DNA of 64,000 bases. Origin: Clostridiaceae bacterium (GTDB lineage: Bacteria; Bacillota; Clostridia; Saccharofermentanales; Saccharofermentanaceae). Position numbers and translations under genes: made by a program. The notes under the pieces were generated by a model that had not been told where the DNA came from, searched no databases, and worked only from the letters and a program-made list of their open reading frames with translations. Below, one piece after another: positions 45,934 through 54,649 of this stretch; position 1 is the stretch's first letter, and the number at the start of each line of letters is the position of its first letter. The stretch spans positions 62,001-126,000 of the forward strand of contig JAAYCT010000033.1 in the NCBI GenBank assembly GCA_012729635.1. Reading direction: 5' to 3'.

Positions 45934-46326
45934 ATGAAAATCGTTCTGCTGGCAGACAACCGAAAAAACGAACTCCTCGTAAATTTTTGTATTGCGTATT
46001 CACAGCTTCTTGCGAATCATTCACTGTATTCGCTTATGAATACTGCAACTTTGCTGGAAGCGTCTACCGATCTTCAGGTTTTCGGTATTTCAACCGATTA
46101 CTCGGGCGGTTATGAACAACTTGCCTCACGAACCATGTTTAATGAAATTGATGCGGTCATCTATTTGAGGGACACACAATATCCCGCTTATGATGATCCG
46201 AATCCTTTGCTGAAGGCGTGCGACTACAACAGCATCCCTTATGCTACAAATTTGGCGAGTGCGGAAATACTCATATTATCCATCGATCGAGGTGACTTGG
46301 ATTGGCGGGAGCTTGTCCGGGACTGA
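45934..46326 (+). CDS. Methylglyoxal-synthase-like domain protein lacking catalytic residues
   Basis: A 130-residue protein alignable from end to end with methylglyoxal synthase (start MKIVLLAD, VIYLRD, SIPYATNLASAEIL, GDLDWRELVR). Functional positions differ: the N-terminal His of AHDKK is Asp (ADNRK), the catalytic Asp of GGDQQ is Tyr (GGYEQ), the His of PHEPD is Ala (PAYDD), and the phosphate-binding ATGTTG is SLMNTA. Enzyme activity is therefore unlikely; a ligand-binding or structural role is possible. SD AGGAGGA before ATG 45934. In many Firmicutes an intact mgsA occupies this position behind the mre/mrd genes. Confidence 0.85.
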   Translation: MKIVLLADNRKNELLVNFCIAYSQLLANHSLYSLMNTATLLEASTDLQVFGISTDYSGGYEQLASRTMFNEIDAVIYLRDTQYPAYDDPNPLLKACDYNSIPYATNLASAEILILSIDRGDLDWRELVRD

Positions 46327-46444
46327 TGGAGCACACGTATTGTCTTGATTTTCAAATTAATACAAGTTATTTTCACATTTGATTGGAATTTCAAATAAAA
46401 ATTAATGGTATAATCCTTTCTTGAGTAAGAATTCGGGAGGATGT

Positions 46445-47113
46445 ATGGAGGTACGAATTTATCCGTTTGGTCCGCTTCAGGCAAATATGTATATGGTTGT
46501 AGTCGGTAAAGAAGCCTTGATTATCGACCCTTGTGTTTCATTTGATTCGATTGATTTGGAAGGAATCGATGTAAAGGGAATATTTTGTACCCATGCCCAC
46601 TATGATCATATTATCGAAGCGGATAATCTTTCGCGAAAAACAAAAAGTGTTTTGATGGCATACTCTGAAGAAATCCCCGTAATGAAAGATTCGATTCGTA
46701 ACGGCTCCGCAATGCGATTTCTTCCGTACTCTGTAAAATCCCATGTTATTCCGTTGACGGACGGTGCGGAATTCGGTCCCGACGATTTTTTAATGAGCGG
46801 AAGCGAACCATTTTTGATTCGAGTTATCCATACTCCGGGACACACGATGGGCTCCATTTCTTTGTTTTTTGAATTTTCGGAAATAAAGAAAGGCGGGAAA
46901 ATTCTTTTTACCGGCGATACGATCTTTGCCGGCTCGATCGGACGAACGGATCTCGGCGGTGATATGGACGAAATGAAACAATCCATTGCGAAAATTGCAG
47001 CCATGGATGAGGATGTAATCATATACCCCGGGCACGGAGAATCGACAACGGTAGGTGAGGAAACACTGCATAGCCCGTTCTTTACAGCCGCATTTTACAA
47101 TGATATCATTTAG
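46445..47113 (+). CDS. Metallo-beta-lactamase-fold hydrolase (glyoxalase II-like)
   Basis: A 222-residue MBL-fold protein with the full metal set: CTHAHYDHIIEAD (HxHxDH), IHTPGHTMGS, FTGDTIFAGSIGRTDL and YPGHGESTT. The opening RIYPFGPLQANMYMV is typical of the YcbL-like branch, which hydrolyses S-lactoylglutathione or other thioesters. The substrate is unknown here. The start at ATG 46445 has GGGAGG four to five nt upstream; the longer TTG frame from 46421 is less likely. A TATAAT lies at 46409-46414. Confidence 0.9.
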   Translation: MEVRIYPFGPLQANMYMVVVGKEALIIDPCVSFDSIDLEGIDVKGIFCTHAHYDHIIEADNLSRKTKSVLMAYSEEIPVMKDSIRNGSAMRFLPYSVKSHVIPLTDGAEFGPDDFLMSGSEPFLIRVIHTPGHTMGSISLFFEFSEIKKGGKILFTGDTIFAGSIGRTDLGGDMDEMKQSIAKIAAMDEDVIIYPGHGESTTVGEETLHSPFFTAAFYNDII

Positions 47114-47494
47114 GCCTTGTCTTTTACGGAGGGTTCATTATACTTCATAGCAGAGATTCACTTCAGAGTATTCGTGACTCGTTTAACGAGAATCTGATGA
47201 ACGTCAGATCATATGCGGAAGCAGAGGCGCTCAGAATTCGCTAATTAGGGGAAAAGGGTCAAATGACGGCTCTTTTGCGAGGTATGTGAAGCTTATCGCC
47301 GGAATGTGCCACCGATCCGGATCGCGTCATCCTCTGAATATGGTTATTGATGAGATTTGCGATTTTTTCTGAAATTCGGATACACAATTGCGTTACATTA
47401 TTTGTCGTATATTCACGCATATACGGGTTGTTGTCGATAATATCCGACTTTTCCTGAATCACTTCCTGTTACCATAACGGCGGAGGTGATTTCC
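47114..47494. other. Intergenic stretch without a supported gene
   Basis: About 380 bp between the MBL hydrolase and the TadE-like cluster. It contains an SD-like GGAGGG (47128-47133) before a 34-codon open frame lacking ATG, GTG or TTG at the right distance, and weak promoter-like hexamers (TTGCGT 47388, TATATT 47408, spacer only 14). A 67-codon minus-strand frame (47259-47462) has no convincing SD. No RNA gene, repeat or clear terminator is visible. Confidence 0.6.
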
Positions 47495-47788
47495 ATGTCA
47501 CATACAATACAGACGACTTTAGCCCTGCCGGTTGTTTTCGGATTTCTCTCGGCACTTCTTCTAATCGGTCCTCAAATGTATTCGAATACCAATAATTCAG
47601 CCGTTATCAGTTATCAATATCTTTGTGAGCAAAGCAAGAATAAATCCATTTACAAAGTCAGCTCCATACATGTCAATCAGGAAACCGCGGTGACAGTTTA
47701 TACTTCTCCGGAAAGATTGATGTATGCAATTGACTCATTTCGTGATTCGGTTGAATTGATTACGGAGGGGGTGCAATCACTGTGGTGA
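47495..47788 (+). CDS. Small TadE-like / pilin-type membrane protein
   Basis: A 97-residue protein with an N-terminal hydrophobic helix after a few polar residues (TLALPVVFGFLSALLLIG, about 7-27) and a polar C-terminal part. The arrangement resembles TadE-type pseudopilins, but the match is weak by eye. The frame opens at 47486 (GTG); ATG 47495 is preferred because GGAGGTGA (47482-47489) sits 5 nt upstream. It overlaps the next gene by 7 nt, so the two are coupled. Function unknown. Confidence 0.65.
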   Translation: MSHTIQTTLALPVVFGFLSALLLIGPQMYSNTNNSAVISYQYLCEQSKNKSIYKVSSIHVNQETAVTVYTSPERLMYAIDSFRDSVELITEGVQSLW

Positions 47789-49194
47789 AATTGAACAGAA
47801 GAGGTCGTAATGGCGGAGCCACTTTATTCTTATGCATTATCCTGAGCGCCTTGATTTTATCACAAACTGTCTTGCTTCAAGGTGCCATCATGAGATTTGA
47901 AGAGGGCGAAATTTCGAGAGCCGCGCATCTTCAGGCGGAAAACATTCTTTCCGGCTATAATGATCGACTCTATGATCATTACGGTGTATATGCCTTCGAT
48001 CAAAGCTCCGTAAATTCGGACATTTTCGCGTTATGCTGTCGAGTAAATCATATCGACTCGTTCACTGCATGCGGAACAGATGAGCTAAGTACTGATCAAT
48101 TAAAACAAATAATCAACGATTATATGAAGCTTCGTTTCCCTGCGATAATGGGAAATGAACTGCTCATTCGAGTCGGCAATGCCTTGGATCATGTGAAGGC
48201 GTCCGAATTGCTGGAACAGGCCAACGAAGGCAGTCCGGGAGTTTTGAAGAAATATCTGGTTGAGTATATGTCCTCCTCGGAAAATTGGGCGGATATTTTG
48301 AATAATGTCGAAAACTTTGTTCATCTGATTGACTTCAATGACAAGCTTAAAGATTTCGAGAAGTTTATCGGTGATTTAAAAGAGACGATTCAACGGGTCG
48401 GAACCTTGAAGCTTCAAAGCGGCGACTCCGGAACTTTTCGACTCAACATTTTTGATCCGAACAGCATTGAAAAACTAATGAATATTCTCTCTTTTTCCAT
48501 AGACAGCGACGTTCCGGAGTTGTTCAATTATTTCTACATCAATAAATATGCCGTATCACTTTTTGACTCCAACCTGACCGTCATTAAAGAAGACGGGGCA
48601 TCAGAAGATGAAGCAAATATTTACGGCGAATCGTTCATGACAATAAACAAAGCAAATTTCGCGGATATTGAATATCTTTTGACAGGTAAGAAAAATGAGT
48701 CGGCAATTAATTATGTCAAGACGATGATATTTTCAACACGAGCAGTGATTAATCTTGCATCCATGTTACTCGATAAAGAGAAAATGAGTGAAGCGGAAGG
48801 AATTGCCGCGATAATATCCGTGTGTATAGCAATAGTTTCCGGAGGAACCGCTGCCGTCGAACCGTCCCTGATCAAATATATTGTTATTGGTACTTGGGCG
48901 ATATGTAAAAGCGTATCGGAACTGAATACGCTCTGTGATGGAGGATCGGTAACGCTCATTGATCACAGCGCACTGAACAATCAGGGCACGTTCCAAGGGT
49001 TATTGAGCACACGATACCGAGATTATATCGAGATGTTCATTTTATTTGTAAATCGAGATGTTCTTCTTAACAGAATGGTGGATGTTTTTAAAAGATATAC
49101 AGACGGGTATTTGTTTGTAAGCGTAAGAACGGAAGCAAAATACAAAAGAAGGGAGTTTATACATGAAGAAGGTTATGATTCGTACAAAAAATAA
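47782..49194 (+). CDS. DUF5702-like / TadG-type protein with N-terminal membrane anchor
   Basis: A 470-residue protein. A basic start (KLNRRGRNGG) leads into one hydrophobic helix (ATLFLCIILSALILSQTVLL, about 13-32), then ISRAAHLQAENILSGYNDRLYDHYGVYAFD, a segment typical of the DUF5702 proteins that accompany Tad pilus genes in Clostridia. The remainder is presumably extracytoplasmic, with a hydrophobic patch around 345-380. The start is GTG 47782 behind GGAGGGGG. It overlaps the following gene by 32 nt. Role inferred: minor pilin or pilus-associated protein. Confidence 0.7.
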   Translation: MVKLNRRGRNGGATLFLCIILSALILSQTVLLQGAIMRFEEGEISRAAHLQAENILSGYNDRLYDHYGVYAFDQSSVNSDIFALCCRVNHIDSFTACGTDELSTDQLKQIINDYMKLRFPAIMGNELLIRVGNALDHVKASELLEQANEGSPGVLKKYLVEYMSSSENWADILNNVENFVHLIDFNDKLKDFEKFIGDLKETIQRVGTLKLQSGDSGTFRLNIFDPNSIEKLMNILSFSIDSDVPELFNYFYINKYAVSLFDSNLTVIKEDGASEDEANIYGESFMTINKANFADIEYLLTGKKNESAINYVKTMIFSTRAVINLASMLLDKEKMSEAEGIAAIISVCIAIVSGGTAAVEPSLIKYIVIGTWAICKSVSELNTLCDGGSVTLIDHSALNNQGTFQGLLSTRYRDYIEMFILFVNRDVLLNRMVDVFKRYTDGYLFVSVRTEAKYKRREFIHEEGYDSYKK

Positions 49195-50272
49195 AAAAAC
49201 CGGTCCGGCAATAACCCCGGGAAGTCGCTCGGAAGGTCAAAGACGTAATGAAAACAGAGGATCAATAATTCTGGAATTGTCGATTGCGATACCGATATTT
49301 ATCGCTGTTTCGATCATAGCGTTGAGTGCAATCAACATCAAAAGAGCGGAAATATCATTTGCACAGGCTGTTGATCAAACAACCAACGAGGTAGCGTTGG
49401 CAATACCGATACTCAACACCGGGTCCGAAATCATTTCCGATATTCTATCAGGAGTCGGTGCAAAAGCGGAAGAAGAGAACGATAATGAAAACTACTCCGG
49501 AATTGCGGGTGCCTTGGGAATTGTGAATGCTCTTTCCGATTATGTCGGGTTCGAGGGCGAAGATGTCGTGGGTACACTTATTTTCGGCAAGGCAATCCGG
49601 GATCGTATCATGGATAATTTTCTGCTCAATTGCGAGAATGAAATCATCATTCAATCCATTGATAATGTCAGTGTATATGTTGACGTTGACTTCCCAAACC
49701 ACACGGTATATATGTACACTTATTATCGGTGTAATACTCCGTTTAATTCTTTTGAGCGGAAAATTGTTTCGGCTATTCCGATGTACGGAAGAATCCGTCT
49801 TTCACTTACGGACAATCAACAAGATCCCGAAAAGGACTCCGTATGGTCACTGCATAATTTTGACCGTGGTCAGTATTTCAGAGAATTATTTGGTGCCAAC
49901 TTACCATTCAGTTATCCTGTTATTGCAAGTTTTATCGGCGGAACGGCAACGTCCATAAAAAGCATTGATTTAACAGCACCGTATTATGAAAGCGGGGACG
50001 GTTTACATAATAAAATACAAAATCACATAAATGAACTGGCACAATTCAGCGGTACCGAACAGCCATGGGGGTCGGATAATATTCAAATAGATGGTCAATC
50101 AATTACGGATAGGGTATTGAAAATTGTTATTCCGGAAAACTCGCCGGAGCATCTGGTATCCGAAATTTCAGGTTATCAGTCTTATGCCAATGATCATGGC
50201 GTAAAAATCGAAATACAAACATATGGTGTATCCGATCGGTATTCAGAATCATCCGAATCGGAGTCCGGATAA
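49163..50272 (+). CDS. TadE-like pseudopilin with large C-terminal domain
   Basis: A 369-residue protein. After a basic stretch of about 34 residues comes GSIILELSIAIPIFIAVSII, which fits the TadE/pilin processing and helix signature (Gly, then a conserved Glu five residues into the helix and a Pro). The rest (about 60-369) is polar and not recognised; the tail is Ser/Glu-rich. SD AAGGGAG before ATG 49163. It overlaps the previous gene by 32 nt. No prepilin peptidase, ATPase or TadB/TadC gene is in the window. Confidence 0.7.
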   Translation: MKKVMIRTKNKKTGPAITPGSRSEGQRRNENRGSIILELSIAIPIFIAVSIIALSAINIKRAEISFAQAVDQTTNEVALAIPILNTGSEIISDILSGVGAKAEEENDNENYSGIAGALGIVNALSDYVGFEGEDVVGTLIFGKAIRDRIMDNFLLNCENEIIIQSIDNVSVYVDVDFPNHTVYMYTYYRCNTPFNSFERKIVSAIPMYGRIRLSLTDNQQDPEKDSVWSLHNFDRGQYFRELFGANLPFSYPVIASFIGGTATSIKSIDLTAPYYESGDGLHNKIQNHINELAQFSGTEQPWGSDNIQIDGQSITDRVLKIVIPENSPEHLVSEISGYQSYANDHGVKIEIQTYGVSDRYSESSESESG

Positions 50273-50406
50273 ATAAATGATCAAACAAGTAAAATAAACC
50301 GAAATGATAATGCGTAATCATTATGCGTATAATTCGGATTGTAACATTCGAATCGTTGCGGTATCATATCTTTGGAAATCTGACTGAGAAATATCGGAGG
50401 CTGATT

Positions 50407-50649
50407 TTGAAAACGAATCATGACAAGGTACGTTTGCCAGCATATATGCGTTCCGCTCGCGGTGAAGATCATTCGGATCAAGACCGATCGGTTGGTGATG
50501 TTTTACGGATTGCGCGGAAAAGGCTGATTATCCGTCAGCTTGTCATCTTCTTGCTATTTTTAATTATCGCGGCTGCGCTCGTTTTCTTTGTTGTCTTCGG
50601 ATATTTTGATTATGCTTTAGACTTTCTTTCCGATCGTCTTCTCGGTTGA
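50407..50649 (+). CDS. Small single-helix membrane protein
   Basis: An 80-residue protein from TTG 50407, chosen because GGAGG (50396-50400) lies 6 nt upstream; the frame is open back to ATG 50323 without an SD. A polar, charged N-terminal half (RSARGEDHSDQDRSVGDVLRI) is followed by basic residues and one hydrophobic helix (LVIFLLFLIIAAALVFFVVF, about 43-63). The basic residues before the helix predict a cytosolic N-terminus. It sits between the TadE-like genes and yerC; function unknown. Confidence 0.6.
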   Translation: MKTNHDKVRLPAYMRSARGEDHSDQDRSVGDVLRIARKRLIIRQLVIFLLFLIIAAALVFFVVFGYFDYALDFLSDRLLG

Positions 50650-50661
50650 CGGGGTCATGCT

Positions 50662-50979
50662 ATGAACGATAAAATCCGGGATGAATTGACCGATGGTCTG
50701 TTTGATGCCATTCTTTCGCTGGAAGACAGGGAGGAGTGTTATCGATTTTTTGAAGATCTGTGCACCGTATCGGAGATCAAGTCGTTAGCGTCAAGACTGC
50801 GTGTTGCTTCTTTGCTGAGTAAGGGACATACCTATACAGAAATATTTGAGCTTACCGGAGTAAGTACCGCAACAATCAGCAGAGTTAATCGCTGTCTGGA
50901 GTATGGTGCGGATGGATATCGAACCGTACTTGACCGGATATCACATAATCTTCCCGACGGAAAGGAAACGCCCGAATGA
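50662..50979 (+). CDS. YerC/YecD family TrpR-like DNA-binding protein
   Basis: A 105-residue helix-turn-helix protein. FEDLCTVSEIKSLASRLRVASLLSKGHTY is the TrpR-superfamily helix pattern (with spacing as in YerC), and the recognition region is EIFELTGVSTATISRVNRCL. Tryptophan binding is not expected for this subgroup; targets are unknown. Start ATG 50662, with only a weak SD. Its end overlaps secA as ATGA, suggesting co-expression with secA. Confidence 0.9.
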   Translation: MNDKIRDELTDGLFDAILSLEDREECYRFFEDLCTVSEIKSLASRLRVASLLSKGHTYTEIFELTGVSTATISRVNRCLEYGADGYRTVLDRISHNLPDGKETPE

Positions 50980-53789
50980 ATTTATTTACGAAAATTTTCG
51001 GAACGCACAGCACAAGAGAAATTAAGCGAATTATGCCAATCGTTGATACGATTGAATCATTAGACGAGAAGTATTCAAGGATGACCGAGGACGAATTGAT
51101 CGGAACGACCGAATCGCTTAAGAATCGATTGGCCTCGGGAGAAACACTGGATGATATTCTTCCGGACGCATTTGCAGCAGTAAGGGAAGCATCAAAACGA
51201 GTGCTCGGAATGAGGCCTTATAAAGTGCAGTTGATCGGCGGTATCATTCTTCATCAAGGACGAATCGCCGAAATGAAGACGGGTGAAGGTAAAACGCTTG
51301 TCGCAACAATGCCCGTATATCTGAATGCACTCACGGGGAAAGGTGTTCATATTGTTACGGTCAACGATTACCTGGCAAAACGCGACAGCGAGTGGATGGG
51401 TAAGATCTACCGTTATTTAGGGATGTCGGTCGGTTTGATCATACATGATCTTTCCAACGATCAGAGAAGAAAATCCTATGATGCCGATATCACCTACGGA
51501 ACGAACAACGAATTCGGATTTGATTATCTCAGGGATAATATGGTAGACAGAAAATCAAGAATGGTTCAGAGGGATCTGAATTTTGCAATCGTTGACGAAG
51601 TCGACAGCATATTGATCGATGAGGCCCGAACACCGCTTATTATATCGGGAATGGGCGAAGAATCATCCGAAATGTACATGAAAGCGGATCGGTTCGTAAA
51701 AGGACTGAAAAAATATGTTGTTGTTGAAACCGACGACAAAATCGATATGGAAGAAATAGTCGGTGATTGTGATTATATTGTCGACGAAAAAGCAAAAACG
51801 GCGGTTTTAACCGCAAGGGGTGTACGGAAGGCTGAAAATCATTTTGGAGTTGAAAATCTTTCGGATCAGGATAATTTCGAGTTTCTTCACTTCATCAATA
51901 ATGCGCTTAAAGCAAATGGTACGATGATGCGGGATCAAAAATATGTTGTAACCGACGGAGAGGTTATAATCGTCGATGATTTTACGGGCCGGTTGATGTA
52001 CGGAAGACGTTTCAGCGACGGCCTTCATCAGGCGATTGAGGCCAAGGAAGGCGTTAAAGTTGAAAGAGAGAGCAAAACCCTTGCAACGATTACATTTCAG
52101 AATTACTTCCGCATGTACCAGAAACTATCCGGAATGACCGGAACGGCATATACCGAGGAAGCAGAGTTTCGTTCCATTTATAATCTGGACGTAATCCAAA
52201 TCCCGACGAACATGCCGATGATTCGTCACGATGACAGTGATGCTGTTTACAAGAATCAAATCGGAAAACAAAGGGCGGTTTTGCAAACAGTAGTTGAAGC
52301 GCACAAACGCGGACAACCCGTTTTGGTCGGTACGGTAAGCGTTGAAAAATCAGAACTTTTTTCTAAATATTTCACAAAGGCAGGAATTCGACATGAAGTC
52401 CTAAATGCGAAAAACCATTTAAGAGAAGCTGAAATTGTTGCACAAGCGGGAAGATACGGAACGGTTACCATCGCTACAAATATGGCCGGAAGAGGCACCG
52501 ACATTATTCTTGGCGGAAATCCGGAATATATGGCAAAACTCGAAATGAGAAAGCTCGGTTACTCGGATGAGCTCATTGAAATGTCCACCGCGCATAACGA
52601 AACGGATGATCCGGTAATTCTGGAATCCAGACAACGATTTTCTGAACTTCATTCGCATTTCAAGGTCCAGACTTCTGACGAGGCGAAGAAAGTAGTGGAG
52701 GCGGGCGGTCTTCTGATCGTAGGTACCGAGCGCCATGAGTCGAGAAGAATCGACAATCAGTTGCGCGGCAGATCCGGACGACAGGGTGATCCCGGCAGAT
52801 CCAGATTTTTTCTTGCACTGGATGATGACCTTCTTCGCCTATTTGGTGGCGAGCGAGCAAACGCTATTTTTAATACGTTTGGTGTTGACGACTCGATTGA
52901 AATCAAATCCGGATATCTGTCCAAGCAAATAGAAATTGCTCAGAAGAAAATTGAAGGCCTAAACTTCAGTTCAAGAAAGCATGTCCTTGAATATGACGAT
53001 GTAATGAATGTACAGCGAAATATTACGTATGCCCAGAGAAGAAAAGTTCTTGACGGCGAGGACATCCATGAAACATTCCTTAAGATGATCCGGGTGATCG
53101 CGGAGCGAATTGTAAACATTTATGCTCTTGATGGTGTGATTTCTTCCGGTGAGAAGCTTTCTCTTTCTCTTAAGATCTCTGATATTTTCGGTGATATTGA
53201 GGTGGCAGAATATCTGCGAGAGTCAAACGACGACTCGTTTGATGTTGATGATATTACCGAGAAACTGATTACGCAGGCGCTGAATAAGTTAGAATTGCGT
53301 GAAAGGGAAGCAACGTCGGAAATATTCAGAGAAGCGGAACGTCAGATACTCCTTTACAATGTTGATCAAAAATGGATGGATCATATCGATTCTATGGATC
53401 AACTGCGGTATGCCATCGGAATGCGAAGCATCGGACAAAAGGATCCGGTGGTTGAGTACCGTCTGGAAGGTTCAGAAATGTTTGATGAGATGAATGCTTC
53501 GATCCAGATGGATACCGTTCGAATGATTATGAGAGCCAATATCGTTCCGGATCAAAGAATCTCGAGAAAATCATCGGTTCGAAAGCTTCAGGAGGGACAC
53601 GGAGATTCGGTTTCTCCCGGAGTGAAGACTCCTACGAATCGACCGGATTCGTCAAGAGGAGCGGCAGGAACCCCGACCGCCAGACAACCGGTGAAAAGAG
53701 ACCAATCGAAGATAGGCAGAAACGACCCTTGCTTCTGCGGAAGCGGGAAGAAATATAAGAATTGCTGCGGCAAGGAGCAAAACGAGTGA
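50976..53789 (+). CDS. secA: Preprotein translocase ATPase SecA
   Basis: Drives post-translational export through SecYEG. The 937-residue protein has NBD1 with Walker A MKTGEGKTLVA (about residue 104), Walker B FAIVDEVDSILIDEARTPL, the preprotein cross-linking domain, NBD2 with ATNMAGRGTDIILGGNP and GRSGRQGDPGRSRFFL, the helical scaffold and wing, a Ser/Pro-rich linker, and a C-terminal SEC-C zinc motif [22 protein letters not shown] 50976 overlaps the yerC stop. It is full length. Confidence 0.97.
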   Translation: MNLFTKIFGTHSTREIKRIMPIVDTIESLDEKYSRMTEDELIGTTESLKNRLASGETLDDILPDAFAAVREASKRVLGMRPYKVQLIGGIILHQGRIAEMKTGEGKTLVATMPVYLNALTGKGVHIVTVNDYLAKRDSEWMGKIYRYLGMSVGLIIHDLSNDQRRKSYDADITYGTNNEFGFDYLRDNMVDRKSRMVQRDLNFAIVDEVDSILIDEARTPLIISGMGEESSEMYMKADRFVKGLKKYVVVETDDKIDMEEIVGDCDYIVDEKAKTAVLTARGVRKAENHFGVENLSDQDNFEFLHFINNALKANGTMMRDQKYVVTDGEVIIVDDFTGRLMYGRRFSDGLHQAIEAKEGVKVERESKTLATITFQNYFRMYQKLSGMTGTAYTEEAEFRSIYNLDVIQIPTNMPMIRHDDSDAVYKNQIGKQRAVLQTVVEAHKRGQPVLVGTVSVEKSELFSKYFTKAGIRHEVLNAKNHLREAEIVAQAGRYGTVTIATNMAGRGTDIILGGNPEYMAKLEMRKLGYSDELIEMSTAHNETDDPVILESRQRFSELHSHFKVQTSDEAKKVVEAGGLLIVGTERHESRRIDNQLRGRSGRQGDPGRSRFFLALDDDLLRLFGGERANAIFNTFGVDDSIEIKSGYLSKQIEIAQKKIEGLNFSSRKHVLEYDDVMNVQRNITYAQRRKVLDGEDIHETFLKMIRVIAERIVNIYALDGVISSGEKLSLSLKISDIFGDIEVAEYLRESNDDSFDVDDITEKLITQALNKLELREREATSEIFREAERQILLYNVDQKWMDHIDSMDQLRYAIGMRSIGQKDPVVEYRLEGSEMFDEMNASIQMDTVRMIMRANIVPDQRISRKSSVRKLQEGHGDSVSPGVKTPTNRPDSSRGAAGTPTARQPVKRDQSKIGRNDPCFCGSGKKYKNCCGKEQNE

Positions 53790-54610
53790 GTAATGAATCC
53801 GAATACAGAAGCATTGAAGATGCTTGCCAGAGAATTCGCGATGTTTTTCCGCCCGGAATCCGTTCCGCGGTCGTGCTCGGATCCGGATTATCAGAGCTTG
53901 TTGAAGGAGCTCCTCTATCAGAGTGCATCGCATATGCGGATATTCCGCATTTCATGAAACCGACCGTAAAAGGCCATTCGGGAACTCTCTCTTCATTGAA
54001 AATCGGGAATACGGACACATTCATTCTTCAAGGAAGATATCATTGCTACGAAGGTTATTCCGCTCATGAAGCAACTTTTCCGATTCGGGTGCTTTCAGAA
54101 CTCGGAGTGAATCGATTGATTCTGACCAACTCGGCCGGAGGAATTTCCAAAGATATGAAGCCCGGAGATTTGATGCTCATATCGGATCATTTGTCATTTT
54201 TCTGCGACTCGCCGTTACGCGGCCCGAATCTGGATCGTTACGGACCGAGGTTTCCGGATCAGAGCATGGTTTACGATCCCGAATTACTCAACACAGCGGT
54301 TCGTCTGGCGAAGGATTTATCGATTCCTGTTCATGTAGGTATATATGCCTTTATGAGAGGTCCTCAGTATGAAACGCCTTCAGAAATTAGAGCACTCTCT
54401 TTATTGGGTGCTTCCGCTGTTGGAATGTCAACGGTTCCCGAGGCAATTGTTGCTTCGCATTGCGGGATGAAGGTTCTCGGCCTCTCATGCATTTCGAATT
54501 TGGCGAGTGGGATATCCGATCATCCGTTATCACATGAGGAAGTGATTCATACCGCAAAAATATCGGCGAGCGATACCATTCATTTGATTCGTGCGTTGTT
54601 TTCCTCATAG
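53786..54610 (+). CDS. punA: Purine-nucleoside phosphorylase (trimeric type)
   Basis: Phosphorolysis of inosine, guanosine and their deoxy forms. Class signatures of the low-molecular-mass trimeric PNPs: VVLGSGLSELVEG, VKGHSGTLSSLKIG, LQGRYHCYEGY, LTNSAGGI, AFMRGPQYETPSEIRAL, VGMSTVPEAIVASH and the Asn in CISNLASG. 274 residues from GTG 53786, which overlaps the secA stop (GTGA) and has AAGGAG upstream; the TTG at 53762 is less likely. It stands before ahcY and mtaD, forming a nucleoside salvage block. Confidence 0.95.
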   Translation: MSNESEYRSIEDACQRIRDVFPPGIRSAVVLGSGLSELVEGAPLSECIAYADIPHFMKPTVKGHSGTLSSLKIGNTDTFILQGRYHCYEGYSAHEATFPIRVLSELGVNRLILTNSAGGISKDMKPGDLMLISDHLSFFCDSPLRGPNLDRYGPRFPDQSMVYDPELLNTAVRLAKDLSIPVHVGIYAFMRGPQYETPSEIRALSLLGASAVGMSTVPEAIVASHCGMKVLGLSCISNLASGISDHPLSHEEVIHTAKISASDTIHLIRALFSS

Positions 54611-54649
54611 TGGAAAAAGGAATCGAAACCTATCGGGAAGGTGTAGAAA

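Noticed and set aside
47259-47462. 67-codon minus-strand frame in the gap before the TadE-like cluster
   Set aside because: GTG start without a usable SD, no recognisable family, and no promoter; noted as intergenic.
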